Shown here: positions 53,424 through 61,655 of the stretch, in pieces
Numbering within the stretch: the stretch's first letter is position 1
Layout of the letters: the number at the start of each line of letters is the position of its first letter
From: VRUE01 sp963708115
GTDB taxonomy: Bacteria; Actinomycetota; Thermoleophilia; Solirubrobacterales; 70-9
DNA length: 64,000 nt
NCBI GenBank assembly: GCA_963708115.1
Contig: CAVPRX010000001.1
Span: 1,054,001-1,118,000, forward strand
Reading direction: 5' to 3'
The notes under the pieces: generated by a model
The model's database searches: none
Told to the model about the DNA's origin: nothing
Seen by the model: only the letters and a program-made list of their open reading frames with translations
Translations under genes and position numbers: made by a program

Positions 53424-53909
53424 ATGAGCGAGATCTCAGAGGAGCCGAAGCCGAGCGCAGGGGCGACCGCGATGCCGGCGGTCGAGAAAGCGTTCGAGGA
53501 GATCGAGGTCGACGAGCCCCACGTCGGGATCATCATGGGCTCGAAGAACGACAAGCCCAAGATGCAGCCGGCGGGAGCGGCCCTGCACGAGGCCGGCGTC
53601 AGCTACGAGGTGCGGGTGATGAGCGCCCATCGCGACCCCGAGCTGGTCCGCGAGTACTGCCACAGCGCGCGCATGCGCGGGCTGCGGGTGATCATCGCCG
53701 GCGCGGGCATGTCAGCCGCGCTGCCCGGCGTCGCCGCCGCCCACACCGACCTGCCGGTGATCGGCGTGCCGATTCTCGGCAAGAGCCTCGGCGGCCTCGA
53801 CGCGTTGCTCTCGGCAGTGCAGATGCCACCGGGGGTGCCGGTCGCCTGCGTCGCCATCGACGGGGCGAAGAACGCCGGCCTGCTGGCCGTGCGGATAATC
53901 AACGCTTGA
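53424..53909 (+). CDS. purE: N5-carboxyaminoimidazole ribonucleotide mutase
   Basis: From the ATG at 53424 (GAGAGGAAGAG upstream) the 161-residue protein has VGIIMGSKNDKPKMQPAGAALHEAGVSYEVRVMSAHRDPELVREYC, GLRVIIAGAGMSAALPGVAAAHTDLPVIGVPI and LDALLSAVQMPPGVPVACVAI. The core PurE signatures are present, though the usual GSDSDxP is GSKNDKP and SAHRTP is SAHRDP. An ATG at 53397, directly after the purD stop, is an alternative start. No purK is in the window, so class I versus class II cannot be decided. Confidence 0.9.
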   Translation: MSEISEEPKPSAGATAMPAVEKAFEEIEVDEPHVGIIMGSKNDKPKMQPAGAALHEAGVSYEVRVMSAHRDPELVREYCHSARMRGLRVIIAGAGMSAALPGVAAAHTDLPVIGVPILGKSLGGLDALLSAVQMPPGVPVACVAIDGAKNAGLLAVRIINA

Positions 53910-55189
53910 TATCTCGGTACACCCGTAAGGAGATAGGCGAGGTCTGGTCCCCGCAGCGCAAGCTCGAGTGCTGGCTCGAGGTCGAGCTGGCGGCAACCGA
54001 GGCCTGGGCTGAGGAGGGTGTGGTGCCGAAGGAGGCGGCCGAGGCGGCGCGTGCGAACGCGGCGTTCACGGTCGAGGCGGTCAACGAGCGCGAGCGGGTC
54101 ACCGACCACGACGTCGCCGCCTTCGTCGACGTCGTCGCCCAATCAGTGGGAGAGCAGGGGCGCTGGATCCACTACGGCCTCACCTCCTCCGACGTGCTCG
54201 ACACGGCGCTGGCGCTGCAGCTGGGCCAGGCCGGCGAGGTGGTCCTCGCCTCCGCCCGCGCCTACCGCGACGCCCTCATCGAGCGGGCGCTGGAGCAGCG
54301 CGACACGCTCTGCGTCGGGCGCACCCACGGCGTCCATGCCGAGCCGACGACCTTCGGCCTGCGCCTCGCCGGCTTCGCCTTCGAGGCCGACCGCAACCTC
54401 GCCCGGCTGACCGACGCCTTCGAGCAGCTGCGCTTCGGCAAGCTCTCCGGCGCGGTCGGCACCTACGCATCGGTGCCGCCGGCGATCGAGGCGCGGGTGA
54501 TGGAGCGGCTGGGGCTGCAGCGCGAGGACGTCGCCACCCAGGTCATCCCGCGCGACCGCCACGCTGTCCTGACCTCGCGGATCGCGATCGCCGGCGCCGG
54601 CCTCGAGCGCTTCGCGACCGAGGTGCGAAACCTGCAGCGCACCGAGGTGCGCGAGGTCGAGGAGCCGTTCGCCGCCGGCCAGAAGGGCTCCTCGGCGATG
54701 CCGCACAAGCGCAACCCGATCCGCACTGAGCGGATCACCGGCCTGGCCCGTGTGCTGCGCGGCTACGCCCAGACCGGCCTCGAGAACATCGCCCTCTGGC
54801 ACGAGCGCGACATCTCCCACTCCGGCGCCGAGCGGGTGATCCTGCCCGACGCGACGATCGGGCTCGACTACATGCAGGACCTGGCGGCCAAGGTCGCGGC
54901 CGAGATGACGATCCGCACCGACCGCATGAAGGAGAACCTCGAGCTGACCCACGGCGCCCTGTTCAGCCAGCGCGCCCTGACCGCCCTGGTCGAGTCGGGC
55001 CTCAGCCGCGACGACGCGTACCGCGTGGTTCAGGAGAACGCCCAGCGCGCCTGGGACACCGGCACGCACTTCCGTGAGCTGCTCGCCGAAGCGGCTCCCG
55101 ACCTCGACCTGGACGCGGTCTTCGACTACGACGCCTACCTCGGCCACATCCCGGCGATCTTCGAGCGACTCGAAGCGCTGCGGGGCTAG
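53906..55189 (+). CDS. purB: Adenylosuccinate lyase
   Basis: The 427-residue protein (TTG 53906, overlapping the purE stop as TTGA) has YTRKEIGEVWSPQRKLECWLEVE, HYGLTSSDVLDTA, GRTHGVHAEPTTFGLRLAGFAFE with the catalytic His, and the signature GSSAMPHKRNPIRTERITGLARVLRGYA with the catalytic Ser loop. It cleaves SAICAR and adenylosuccinate in purine synthesis. It is the end of the purD-purE-purB row and is convergent with a VapC gene, one base between stops. Confidence 0.94.
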   Translation: MISRYTRKEIGEVWSPQRKLECWLEVELAATEAWAEEGVVPKEAAEAARANAAFTVEAVNERERVTDHDVAAFVDVVAQSVGEQGRWIHYGLTSSDVLDTALALQLGQAGEVVLASARAYRDALIERALEQRDTLCVGRTHGVHAEPTTFGLRLAGFAFEADRNLARLTDAFEQLRFGKLSGAVGTYASVPPAIEARVMERLGLQREDVATQVIPRDRHAVLTSRIAIAGAGLERFATEVRNLQRTEVREVEEPFAAGQKGSSAMPHKRNPIRTERITGLARVLRGYAQTGLENIALWHERDISHSGAERVILPDATIGLDYMQDLAAKVAAEMTIRTDRMKENLELTHGALFSQRALTALVESGLSRDDAYRVVQENAQRAWDTGTHFRELLAEAAPDLDLDAVFDYDAYLGHIPAIFERLEALRG

Positions 55190-55190
55190 C

Positions 55191-55601
55191 TCAGACCGGA
55201 ATTACGGTCAGGCCCGCGACACCGTTGAGTGCGTCGAAGTCGGTGTCCTGGGTGATAACTGGGATTTCGTGGGCGGCGGCGGTCGCAGCGATCCACATAT
55301 CGTTGGCGTCCACGCGGCGGCCGGAGGCGGCAAGGTAGGCGCGCATCTGAGCCCAGGCGTTGGAGACTTCGTCATCGACCGGGAACTGAGGGATTCGGGT
55401 CACGAGTTCGAGGGTCTTGATTCGTCGATCGCGGGTCTCGATGTCGTCCGCAGCAAAGATGCCGGCACGAAGCTCTGCCTTGGTAACAGCCGACACTGCC
55501 ACGGTCAGTGGCATCGACCCCGATCGCAGGTCCCTCCCGCTCTCGATCGCGATGAAGACCGAGGTGTCGAGCAGGCCACGGAGCGCCGACGGGGTGCTCA
55601 C
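55191..55601 (-). CDS. vapC: VapC-type PIN-domain toxin (second module)
   Basis: The 136-residue protein has the PIN acids in LLDTSVFIAIESG (Asp), SAVTKAELRAGI (Glu), VDANDMWIAATAAAHE (Asp) and ITQDTDFDALNGVAGLTVI (Asp). Distinct from the module at 5.6-6.2 kb, and only moderately similar. The ATG overlaps the antitoxin stop by four bases. It has inserted between purB and the P450/purC region without disturbing flanking genes. Confidence 0.9.
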   Translation of the reverse strand: MSTPSALRGLLDTSVFIAIESGRDLRSGSMPLTVAVSAVTKAELRAGIFAADDIETRDRRIKTLELVTRIPQFPVDDEVSNAWAQMRAYLAASGRRVDANDMWIAATAAAHEIPVITQDTDFDALNGVAGLTVIPV

Positions 55602-55858
55602 AGAATCGGGCCGAGGTCGTCCGTCGTCTCGCCGGCGAGGCGCTCTAGATCGTCGCGCAAGCCGGGATCGGCGGAGTGAGTCTTCAGCAACTCGATCAAT
55701 TCCTCGCGTGGCATCCAGCGCGGCTCGTCTGGCCGATGGGGAATCAGGTCAGCGACTGCCCTTCCCCGCACGGTGATGACGACGGTCTCTCCCGCCTCGA
55801 CCCGGCGCAAAACACCGGCGGTGTCATTCCTCAACTCTCTCGTCGCGACTTCCACCAT
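55598..55858 (-). CDS. vapB: Phd/YefM-type antitoxin (second module)
   Basis: The 86-residue protein opens MVEVATRELRNDTAGVLRRVEAGETVVITVRGRAVADLIPHRPDEPRWM, a DNA-binding Phd fold, and has an acidic-helical C-terminus for toxin binding (LIELLKTHSADPGLRDDLERLAGETTDD). First gene of the pair. A perfect 8+4+8 inverted repeat adjoins its start codon. Confidence 0.88.
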   Translation of the reverse strand: MVEVATRELRNDTAGVLRRVEAGETVVITVRGRAVADLIPHRPDEPRWMPREELIELLKTHSADPGLRDDLERLAGETTDDLGPIL

Positions 55859-55878
55859 GGTGCTACGAGCGTAGCACC
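55859..55878. promoter_or_regulatory. Palindromic operator of the second VapBC module
   Basis: GGTGCTAC-GAGC-GTAGCACC directly abuts the antitoxin ATG (minus strand). Its place matches autoregulation by the toxin-antitoxin complex, possibly on a very short leader. Confidence 0.6.
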
Positions 55879-55914
55879 CGGCCAGGAGCTGAAGCCTGGG
55901 TAGGATTGCCGGCG

Positions 55915-56205
55915 ATGATCCTCTACACCTGCGGGCAGAAGAAAACGGGGCCGGGGTTTGCGCATCCCTGCGCGAAGGCGGGCAAGGCGCTCGACGCGGC
56001 CGGCTACAAGTACGAGCTGCGCACGGTGGGCGGCTACCGGTTGATGCCGTGGACCTGGGGAGGCCGCGACGAGGAGCGGGCGGAGATCAAGGAGCTGAGC
56101 GGCACCAACGAGGTGCCGATCCTGATCCTCGACGACGGCGAAGTCATCTCCGGCTCGGGCACGATCGCGCGCTGGGCCGACGAGCACCCGGCGGCCCGCG
56201 GCTGA
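55915..56205 (+). CDS. Glutaredoxin / GST N-terminal-like thiol-fold protein
   Basis: The product (96 residues, ATG 55915) reads MILYTCGQKKTGPGFAHPCAKAGKALDAAGYKYELRTVGG, then EIKELSGTNEVPILILDDGEVISGSGTIARWADEHP. The cis-Pro (VPIL) and GSGTIARW helix mark the thioredoxin fold of GST N-domains. Instead of a CxxC, the cysteines are Cys6 and Cys19, separated by an insertion. It may be a redox or thiol-transfer protein. It is alone on the plus strand and ends at a hairpin. Confidence 0.8.
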   Translation: MILYTCGQKKTGPGFAHPCAKAGKALDAAGYKYELRTVGGYRLMPWTWGGRDEERAEIKELSGTNEVPILILDDGEVISGSGTIARWADEHPAARG

Positions 56206-56237
56206 GGCCCGCCGCAGCCGCAACTTCTGTCGCCTTT

Positions 56238-56255
56238 ATGACCCTATGGGGTCAT
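56238..56255. terminator. Hairpin between convergent thiol-fold and P450 genes
   Basis: ATGACCC (56238-56244) and GGGTCAT (56249-56255) pair around TATG, about halfway between the stops at 56205 and 56284. Plausible bidirectional terminator without a T-run. Confidence 0.5.
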
Positions 56256-56283
56256 CAACGCAACATAAGTTGGCGAGCCGCGG

Positions 56284-57618
56284 CTAGGCGGGGACCAGCT
56301 CGCGCGCCGGATGGCGCCCGCTGAGGACTACCGGGGTGCCGTCCTTCGGCGAGAGGGTGATGTTGCGGCGGCCGATCTTCTCCGGCCTCGAGTTGGCCTT
56401 GTGCAACTCGCAGCGGGTCAGCACCTCGCGCAGGACGATCCGCATCTCGAACTCGGCGAAGGCGGCGCCGAGGCAGCGGCGGATGCCGCCGCCGAAGGGG
56501 ATCCAGGCGTAGGTGTCGGGCTGTTGCTCGAGGAAGCGCTCGGGCCGGAAGGCGAAGGGCTCGGGGTAGACGTCGGCGCGGGTGTGGGCGAGCCAGATCG
56601 CCGGCGTTACGTCGGTGCCGGCCGGGAGGGTGAGCCCGTCGGCCTCGAGCTCCTTGCTCAGGCGACGACCGGCGAGGGGGACGACCGGGCGCAGGCGCAG
56701 CGACTCGCTGATCGTCGCCCGCAGGTAGTCGTCCTCGCCCGCCTCGAGCGACTCGCGCAGGCGGGCCAGCTCGCGCGGGTGGCGCAGCAGCAGATCAAAG
56801 GTCCAGGCGAGCGCCGTCGCGGTCGTCTCGTGGCCGGCGAGCAACAGCGTCATCAACTGGTCGCGCAGATCGGAGTCGCCCATTGGCTCGCCGTCCTCGA
56901 AGCGGGCCTGCATCAGCACCGAGAGGATGTCGTCGCGATCCTCGAATTCGCCCGCGGCGCGGTGGGCGGCGATCTCGGCGTAGAGCAACTCGTCGACGGC
57001 TTTCAGCTGGGCCTCGAATTTCGCCCAGGGCCCACGACCGCCGAAGCGCCGCGAAGCGAGGCCGATCAGCTGGGTGAACGGCGAGGAGGTTTCCTCGAGG
57101 AGCTTGGTCAGCAGGACGCGCAGCTGCTCGAGGCGGGGGCCCTCGGCGACGCCGAAGACGACGCGCAGGATCACCTCGAGCGTCATCGCCTGCATGTGCG
57201 GGTGGATCGCGAACTCCTCGCCGAGCGGCCAGGAGTCGATCTCGGCATCGACGATCTCGTTGACGATCGGCTCGTAGGAGCGCATCCGCTCGCCGTGGAA
57301 GGCGGGCAGCATCAGCTTGCGATGGGCGAGGTGGTCGGCGCCCTCGGTGACGAGCACCGATCGCGGGCCGACTATCGGCGTGAGGATGATCTCGCGGCCG
57401 GGCGGCAGGCCGTGCGAGCGCTCGGTGTAGAGGGCCTTGATCGCGGCCGGGTCGGAGATCATCACCATCGGCCGCTCGAAGCTGGCGAATTTGACGCTGA
57501 AGCTGTCGCCGTACTTTTCGCGGCACTCCTGCATGAAGGGCAACGGCCGGAACGACCAGCGCAACGTCTGTACCAATGGGGAGCTCTTCGGTTCCGGTGG
57601 CAGCATCGCTGCGGACAA
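56284..57618 (-). CDS. Cytochrome P450
   Basis: The 444-residue protein (TTG 57618; ATG 57606 possible) has the I-helix AGHETTATA (261-269), ESLRLRP for the K-helix ExxR (305-308), RPERF, and the haem loop FGGGIRRCLG with Cys382. The N-terminus is soluble. It resembles bacterial CYPs of the fatty-acid or terpenoid hydroxylase type with the LPPEPKSSPLVQTLRW start. The redox partner is not encoded nearby. It diverges from purC, with starts 58 bases apart. Confidence 0.93.
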   Translation of the reverse strand: MSAAMLPPEPKSSPLVQTLRWSFRPLPFMQECREKYGDSFSVKFASFERPMVMISDPAAIKALYTERSHGLPPGREIILTPIVGPRSVLVTEGADHLAHRKLMLPAFHGERMRSYEPIVNEIVDAEIDSWPLGEEFAIHPHMQAMTLEVILRVVFGVAEGPRLEQLRVLLTKLLEETSSPFTQLIGLASRRFGGRGPWAKFEAQLKAVDELLYAEIAAHRAAGEFEDRDDILSVLMQARFEDGEPMGDSDLRDQLMTLLLAGHETTATALAWTFDLLLRHPRELARLRESLEAGEDDYLRATISESLRLRPVVPLAGRRLSKELEADGLTLPAGTDVTPAIWLAHTRADVYPEPFAFRPERFLEQQPDTYAWIPFGGGIRRCLGAAFAEFEMRIVLREVLTRCELHKANSRPEKIGRRNITLSPKDGTPVVLSGRHPARELVPA

Positions 57619-57675
57619 GCATGTCAGAGCCGGGCGGATCGATGCTCCGCTTCGCCGATGGTTAGCATCGGCTTA

Positions 57676-58524
57676 ATGCCAAGCGTTGCCGACCTCAAGC
57701 TCCATTCCTCGGGCAAGGTGCGCGAGATCTACGAGTGGGAGGACGACCTCTTGATGGTCGCCTCGGACCGGATCTCGATCTACGACGTGGTGATGCCGAC
57801 GCCGGTCACCGACAAGGGGAAGGTGCTGAACCGGATCTCGGAATTCTGGTTCGAGCTGACCGGCGACATCGTCCCCAACCACTTCCTCTCCGCCGACGTG
57901 CCGGAGGAAGCGATGGAACGGGGGATGCGAGTGCGGCGGCTGGAGATGTACCCGGTCGAGTGCGTCGTGCGCGGCTACCTCTCCGGCTCGGGCTGGAAGG
58001 AATACAAGGCCGGCGGCGCGGTCTGCGGGATCGAGCTGCCGCCCAACCTGCTCGAGTCCGACAAGCTGCCGGAGCCGATCTTCACCCCGGCGACCAAGGC
58101 GGAGATCGGCGACCACGACGAGAACGTCGACTTCGACCGCGCGGCGGAGATCGTCGGCGACCGGGCGCTGATGGAAGAGCTGCGGCGGATCTCGATCGAG
58201 GTCTACCAGCGCGGCGCCGAGCACGCGGCTGAGCGGGGAATCATCCTCGCCGACACCAAGTTCGAGTTCGGCCGCCACGCCGGCGCCGAGATCGTGCTTG
58301 GCGATGAGGTGCTGACGCCGGACTCCTCGCGCTTCTGGCCCGCCGACCGCTACGAGCCGGGCAAGACTCAGCCGTCCTTCGACAAGCAGTTCGTGCGCGA
58401 CTGGGCCGACGCCGAGGGCTGGGACCACAAGCCGCCGGCGCCCGAGTTGCCGGCCGACGTGATCGAGCAGACGCGGGCCAAGTACGTCGAGGCCTACGAG
58501 CGGATCACGGAGCGCTCTTTCTAG
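57676..58524 (+). CDS. purC: SAICAR synthetase
   Basis: From the ATG at 57676 the 282-residue protein has LHSSGKVREIYEWEDDLLMVASDRISIYDVVMPTPVTDKGKVL, RRLEMYPVECVVRGYLSGSGWKEY, DTKFEFGRH and the PDSSRFWPADRYEPGKTQPSFDKQFVRDW signature. It joins CAIR to aspartate. The frame upstream of this ATG is antisense to the P450 gene. First gene of purC-purS-purQ-purL, with overlapping or abutting junctions. Confidence 0.95.
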   Translation: MPSVADLKLHSSGKVREIYEWEDDLLMVASDRISIYDVVMPTPVTDKGKVLNRISEFWFELTGDIVPNHFLSADVPEEAMERGMRVRRLEMYPVECVVRGYLSGSGWKEYKAGGAVCGIELPPNLLESDKLPEPIFTPATKAEIGDHDENVDFDRAAEIVGDRALMEELRRISIEVYQRGAEHAAERGIILADTKFEFGRHAGAEIVLGDEVLTPDSSRFWPADRYEPGKTQPSFDKQFVRDWADAEGWDHKPPAPELPADVIEQTRAKYVEAYERITERSF

Positions 58525-58758
58525 ATGCCGAAGGCAAGGGTCCTGATCCGGCCGAAGGAGGGGATCCTCGACCCGCAGGGCAAGGCGGTCGAGCGGGCGC
58601 TGCCGGCGCTCGGCTTCGAGGGGATCGGGCACGTGCGGGTTGGGCGGATGGTGGAGCTGGAGGCCGAGGACCCGGCGCAGCTTCCGGCGCTCTGCGAGAA
58701 GCTGCTCGCCAACCCGCTGATCGAGGACTTCGAGATCGAGAGCATCGACGGCGCCTGA
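58525..58758 (+). CDS. purS: FGAM synthase subunit PurS
   Basis: The 77-residue protein (PKARVLIRPKEGILDPQGKAVERALPALGFEGIGHVRVGRMVELEAEDPAQLPALCEKLLANPLIEDFEIESIDGA) is a full PurS. It bridges PurQ and PurL in the three-protein formylglycinamidine synthase. It starts right after the purC stop and overlaps purQ by one base (TGATG). Confidence 0.95.
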   Translation: MPKARVLIRPKEGILDPQGKAVERALPALGFEGIGHVRVGRMVELEAEDPAQLPALCEKLLANPLIEDFEIESIDGA

Positions 58759-59390
58759 TGCTCTGGGGCGTCGTCCAGTTTCCCGGCTCCTGCGACGAGC
58801 GGGACGCCCTGCACGCCTGCGAGCTGAGCGGCGGCGAGGCGCGGCTGATCTGGCACGAAGAGCGCGACCTGAGCGGTATCGACGCGGTCGTCGTCCCCGG
58901 CGGCTTCTCCTACGGCGACTACCTGCGGGCGGGAGCGATCGCCCGCTTCTCGCCGGCGATGGAGGCAGTGGCGGAGTTCGCCGCGGGCGGCGGGCCGGTG
59001 CTGGGGATCTGCAACGGCTTCCAGGTCCTCTGCGAAGCGGGCCTCCTCCCCGGCGCCCTGCTGCTCAACGAGAGCATGCGCTTCGTCTGCCGCCAGGTGG
59101 AGCTGGTCGACGCAGAGGGTGATCGGCTCTCGATCCCGGCCAAGCACGGCGAAGGTCGCTACTGGGCGCCGGAGGAGATGCTTGACGAGATCGAGGCCAA
59201 TGGGCAGGTGGCGTTCCGCTACGCGCCCGGGCAGAACCCGAACGGCTCTGCCCGCGACATCGCCGGGGTACGCAACGAGGCGGGCAACGTGCTCGGCCTG
59301 ATGCCCCACCCCGAGCACGCGGTCGACGCGATGACGGGATCGACCGACGGGCTGCGGATCTTCGACGCCGTCGCCGGAGCGCGGGTGTGA
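58758..59390 (+). CDS. purQ: FGAM synthase glutaminase subunit PurQ
   Basis: The 210-residue class I glutaminase has VVPGGFSYGDYLRAGAIAR, the nucleophile Cys in LGICNGFQVLCEAGLLPGALL, and the catalytic His/Glu in LGLMPHPEHAVD. It supplies ammonia to PurL. It overlaps purL by four bases. Confidence 0.95.
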   Translation: MLWGVVQFPGSCDERDALHACELSGGEARLIWHEERDLSGIDAVVVPGGFSYGDYLRAGAIARFSPAMEAVAEFAAGGGPVLGICNGFQVLCEAGLLPGALLLNESMRFVCRQVELVDAEGDRLSIPAKHGEGRYWAPEEMLDEIEANGQVAFRYAPGQNPNGSARDIAGVRNEAGNVLGLMPHPEHAVDAMTGSTDGLRIFDAVAGARV

Positions 59391-61579
59391 GCGCGGCGGC
59401 AACCGACAGCTCGCCGCATCGCGAGCTCGGCCTGACCGACTCCGAGTTCGATCTCATCGTCGAGAAGCTCGGCCGCGAGCCGAACGGGGTCGAGCTGGCG
59501 ATGTTCAGCCTGCTCTGGTCCGAGCACTGCGCCTACAAGCACTCACGCAAGCTGCTGCGGCGCCTGCCGACCGAGGGCGAGCGGGTGGTGATGGGCCCCG
59601 GCGAGAACGCCGGCGCCGTCGACATCGGCGAGGGCTACGCGATCGCCTTCAAGGTCGAGTCCCACAACCACCCCAGCGCAGTCGAGCCCTTCCAGGGCGC
59701 GGCGACCGGGGTCGGCGGCATCCTCCGCGACGTCTTCGCGCTCGGCGCGCGGCCGATCGCGATCCTCGACTCGCTGCGCTTCGGCGAGCTCGACTCGGTG
59801 CGCTCGCGCCACCTGCTCGACGGCGCGGTGCGCGGGATCGGCCATTACGGCAACTCGATCGGCGTGCCCAACGTCGGCGGCGAGATCTACTTCGAGGCGC
59901 CCTACGAGCACAACTGTCTGGTCAACGCGATGTGCGTCGGGATCGCCCGTCAGTCAGAGATGGTGCGCGCGGCGGCGGCCGGGGTCGGCAACGCCGTCGT
60001 CCTGATGGGTGCCTCGACCGGGCGCGACGGGATCGGCGGCGCCTCGGTCCTCGCCTCGGCCGAGCTCGGCGAGGGCGACGCGGCAAAGCGGCCGACGGTG
60101 CAGATCGGCGACCCGTTCGAGGAGTCCAAGGTGCTGGAGTGCTGCTTGGAGCTGCTCGGCAAGGGCCTGCTCGTCTCCCTGCAGGACCTCGGCGCCGCCG
60201 GCCTCACCTCCTCGGCGAGCGAGATGGCCTCGGCGGGCGGGGTCGGGATCGACCTCGATGTGGCGCGGGTGCCGCTGCGCGAGGCCGACATGGAGCCCTT
60301 CGAGATCATGGTCTCCGAGTCGCAGGAGCGGATGCTCGCGGTGGTCGAGCCAGCGCGGGTCGCCGAGGTGATCGCCGTCTGCGAGAAATGGCAGACCGGC
60401 GCCGCGCAGATCGGCGCGATCGCCGATCACGGCCTGGTCCGGGTGCTGCGCGACGGCGAGGTCGTCGGCGAGATGCCCGTCAAGGCGCTGGTTGACGGCT
60501 GCCCGCTGTATGACCTCAGCCCGGCGGAGCCCGAGGGCTGGATCTACGGCAACCGGGCGACGCTAGACCTCGCCGCCTCGGCCGACGAGACGCTGCTCGC
60601 CCTGCTCGCCGCCCCCAGCATCGCCTCCAAGCGCTGGGCCTTCGAGCAGTACGACTCGATCGTCGGCTCGCGCACGGCGCGGCGACCGGAGAGTGCCGAC
60701 GCGGCGGTCCTGGCGATCCCCGAGGCCGATCGCGCGATCGCGATCTCGATCGACGGCAACGGGCGGCGGGTCGCCTGCGACCCCCATGCCGGCACCGTCG
60801 AGGCGGTGCTCGAGTGCGCCCAGAACCTCGCCTGCGCCGGGGCGGAGCCGCTCGGCCTGACCAACTGCCTCAACTTCGGCAACCCGGAGAAGCCGGTCCC
60901 CGCCTGGCAGCTCGATCGCGCGGTCAGCGCCCTCGCCGAGACCTGCAAGGCGCTCGGCGTGCCGGTGGTCGGCGGCAACGTCTCCCTCTATAACGAGGGC
61001 CCGGAAGGCCCGATCTACCCCACCCCGGTGGTCGGCATGGTCGGCGAGCTGCCCGACCCGGCAATGGCCGCGCCAAGCGCCTTTGCCCGCGAGGGCGACG
61101 CGATCGCCCTGCTTGGGCCGTTCGAACCCTCGCTTGCGGGCTCGGAGCTGGCCAAGCAGCGCGGCGAGCTCGATGCCGGCCTCCCCCAGCCCGACATCGC
61201 CGCTGTCGCTGCAGCCTGCGAGGCGGTGCGTGCCGCGGTGCGCGCCGGCAAGCTCGCCTCCGCCCACGACGCCGGCGACGGCGGCCTCGCCTGCGCCTTG
61301 GCGGAGTGCGCGATCGGCGCCGGCCTCGGCTGCGAGGTCGACCTCCAGCACCTGCGCGAGCGCGGCTGCTCACCCGAGGAGGCACTGTTCGGCGAGGGCT
61401 CGGGGGGATTCGTGATCAGCGGTGAGCGCGAGAGGCTCGAAGCGCTGGGGGGCGATGGCGTCGCAGTGCTGATGCTCGGCAAGGTCGGCGGCGACTCAGT
61501 CGAGATCGCCGCGGGCGACCGCAGCCTCACCATCGCCCTCGGCGCCGCCGAGAGCGCTTGGCGCTCGCTCACCGTTTAA
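59387..61579 (+). CDS. purL: FGAM synthase subunit PurL (short form)
   Basis: The 730-residue protein is the small PurL that works with PurS and PurQ: GLTDSEFDLIVEKLGREPNGVELAMFSLLWSEHCAYKHSRKLL, NAGAVDIGEGYAIAFKVESHNHPSAVEPFQGAATGVGGILRDVFALGARPIA, GVPNVGGEIYF, MGASTGRDGIGGASVLAS and VVGGNVSLYNE. It makes FGAM in the fourth purine step. GTG start overlapping purQ. It is the last gene before the ABC transporter. Confidence 0.96.
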   Translation: MSAAATDSSPHRELGLTDSEFDLIVEKLGREPNGVELAMFSLLWSEHCAYKHSRKLLRRLPTEGERVVMGPGENAGAVDIGEGYAIAFKVESHNHPSAVEPFQGAATGVGGILRDVFALGARPIAILDSLRFGELDSVRSRHLLDGAVRGIGHYGNSIGVPNVGGEIYFEAPYEHNCLVNAMCVGIARQSEMVRAAAAGVGNAVVLMGASTGRDGIGGASVLASAELGEGDAAKRPTVQIGDPFEESKVLECCLELLGKGLLVSLQDLGAAGLTSSASEMASAGGVGIDLDVARVPLREADMEPFEIMVSESQERMLAVVEPARVAEVIAVCEKWQTGAAQIGAIADHGLVRVLRDGEVVGEMPVKALVDGCPLYDLSPAEPEGWIYGNRATLDLAASADETLLALLAAPSIASKRWAFEQYDSIVGSRTARRPESADAAVLAIPEADRAIAISIDGNGRRVACDPHAGTVEAVLECAQNLACAGAEPLGLTNCLNFGNPEKPVPAWQLDRAVSALAETCKALGVPVVGGNVSLYNEGPEGPIYPTPVVGMVGELPDPAMAAPSAFAREGDAIALLGPFEPSLAGSELAKQRGELDAGLPQPDIAAVAAACEAVRAAVRAGKLASAHDAGDGGLACALAECAIGAGLGCEVDLQHLRERGCSPEEALFGEGSGGFVISGERERLEALGGDGVAVLMLGKVGGDSVEIAAGDRSLTIALGAAESAWRSLTV

Positions 61580-61655
61580 ACGCCGCCTAACCGGGCAGTT
61601 CTCTCTGTGCATCCCTGCGACCTCGGTAGCAGGGGTGAACGATGGAGGAACGAGA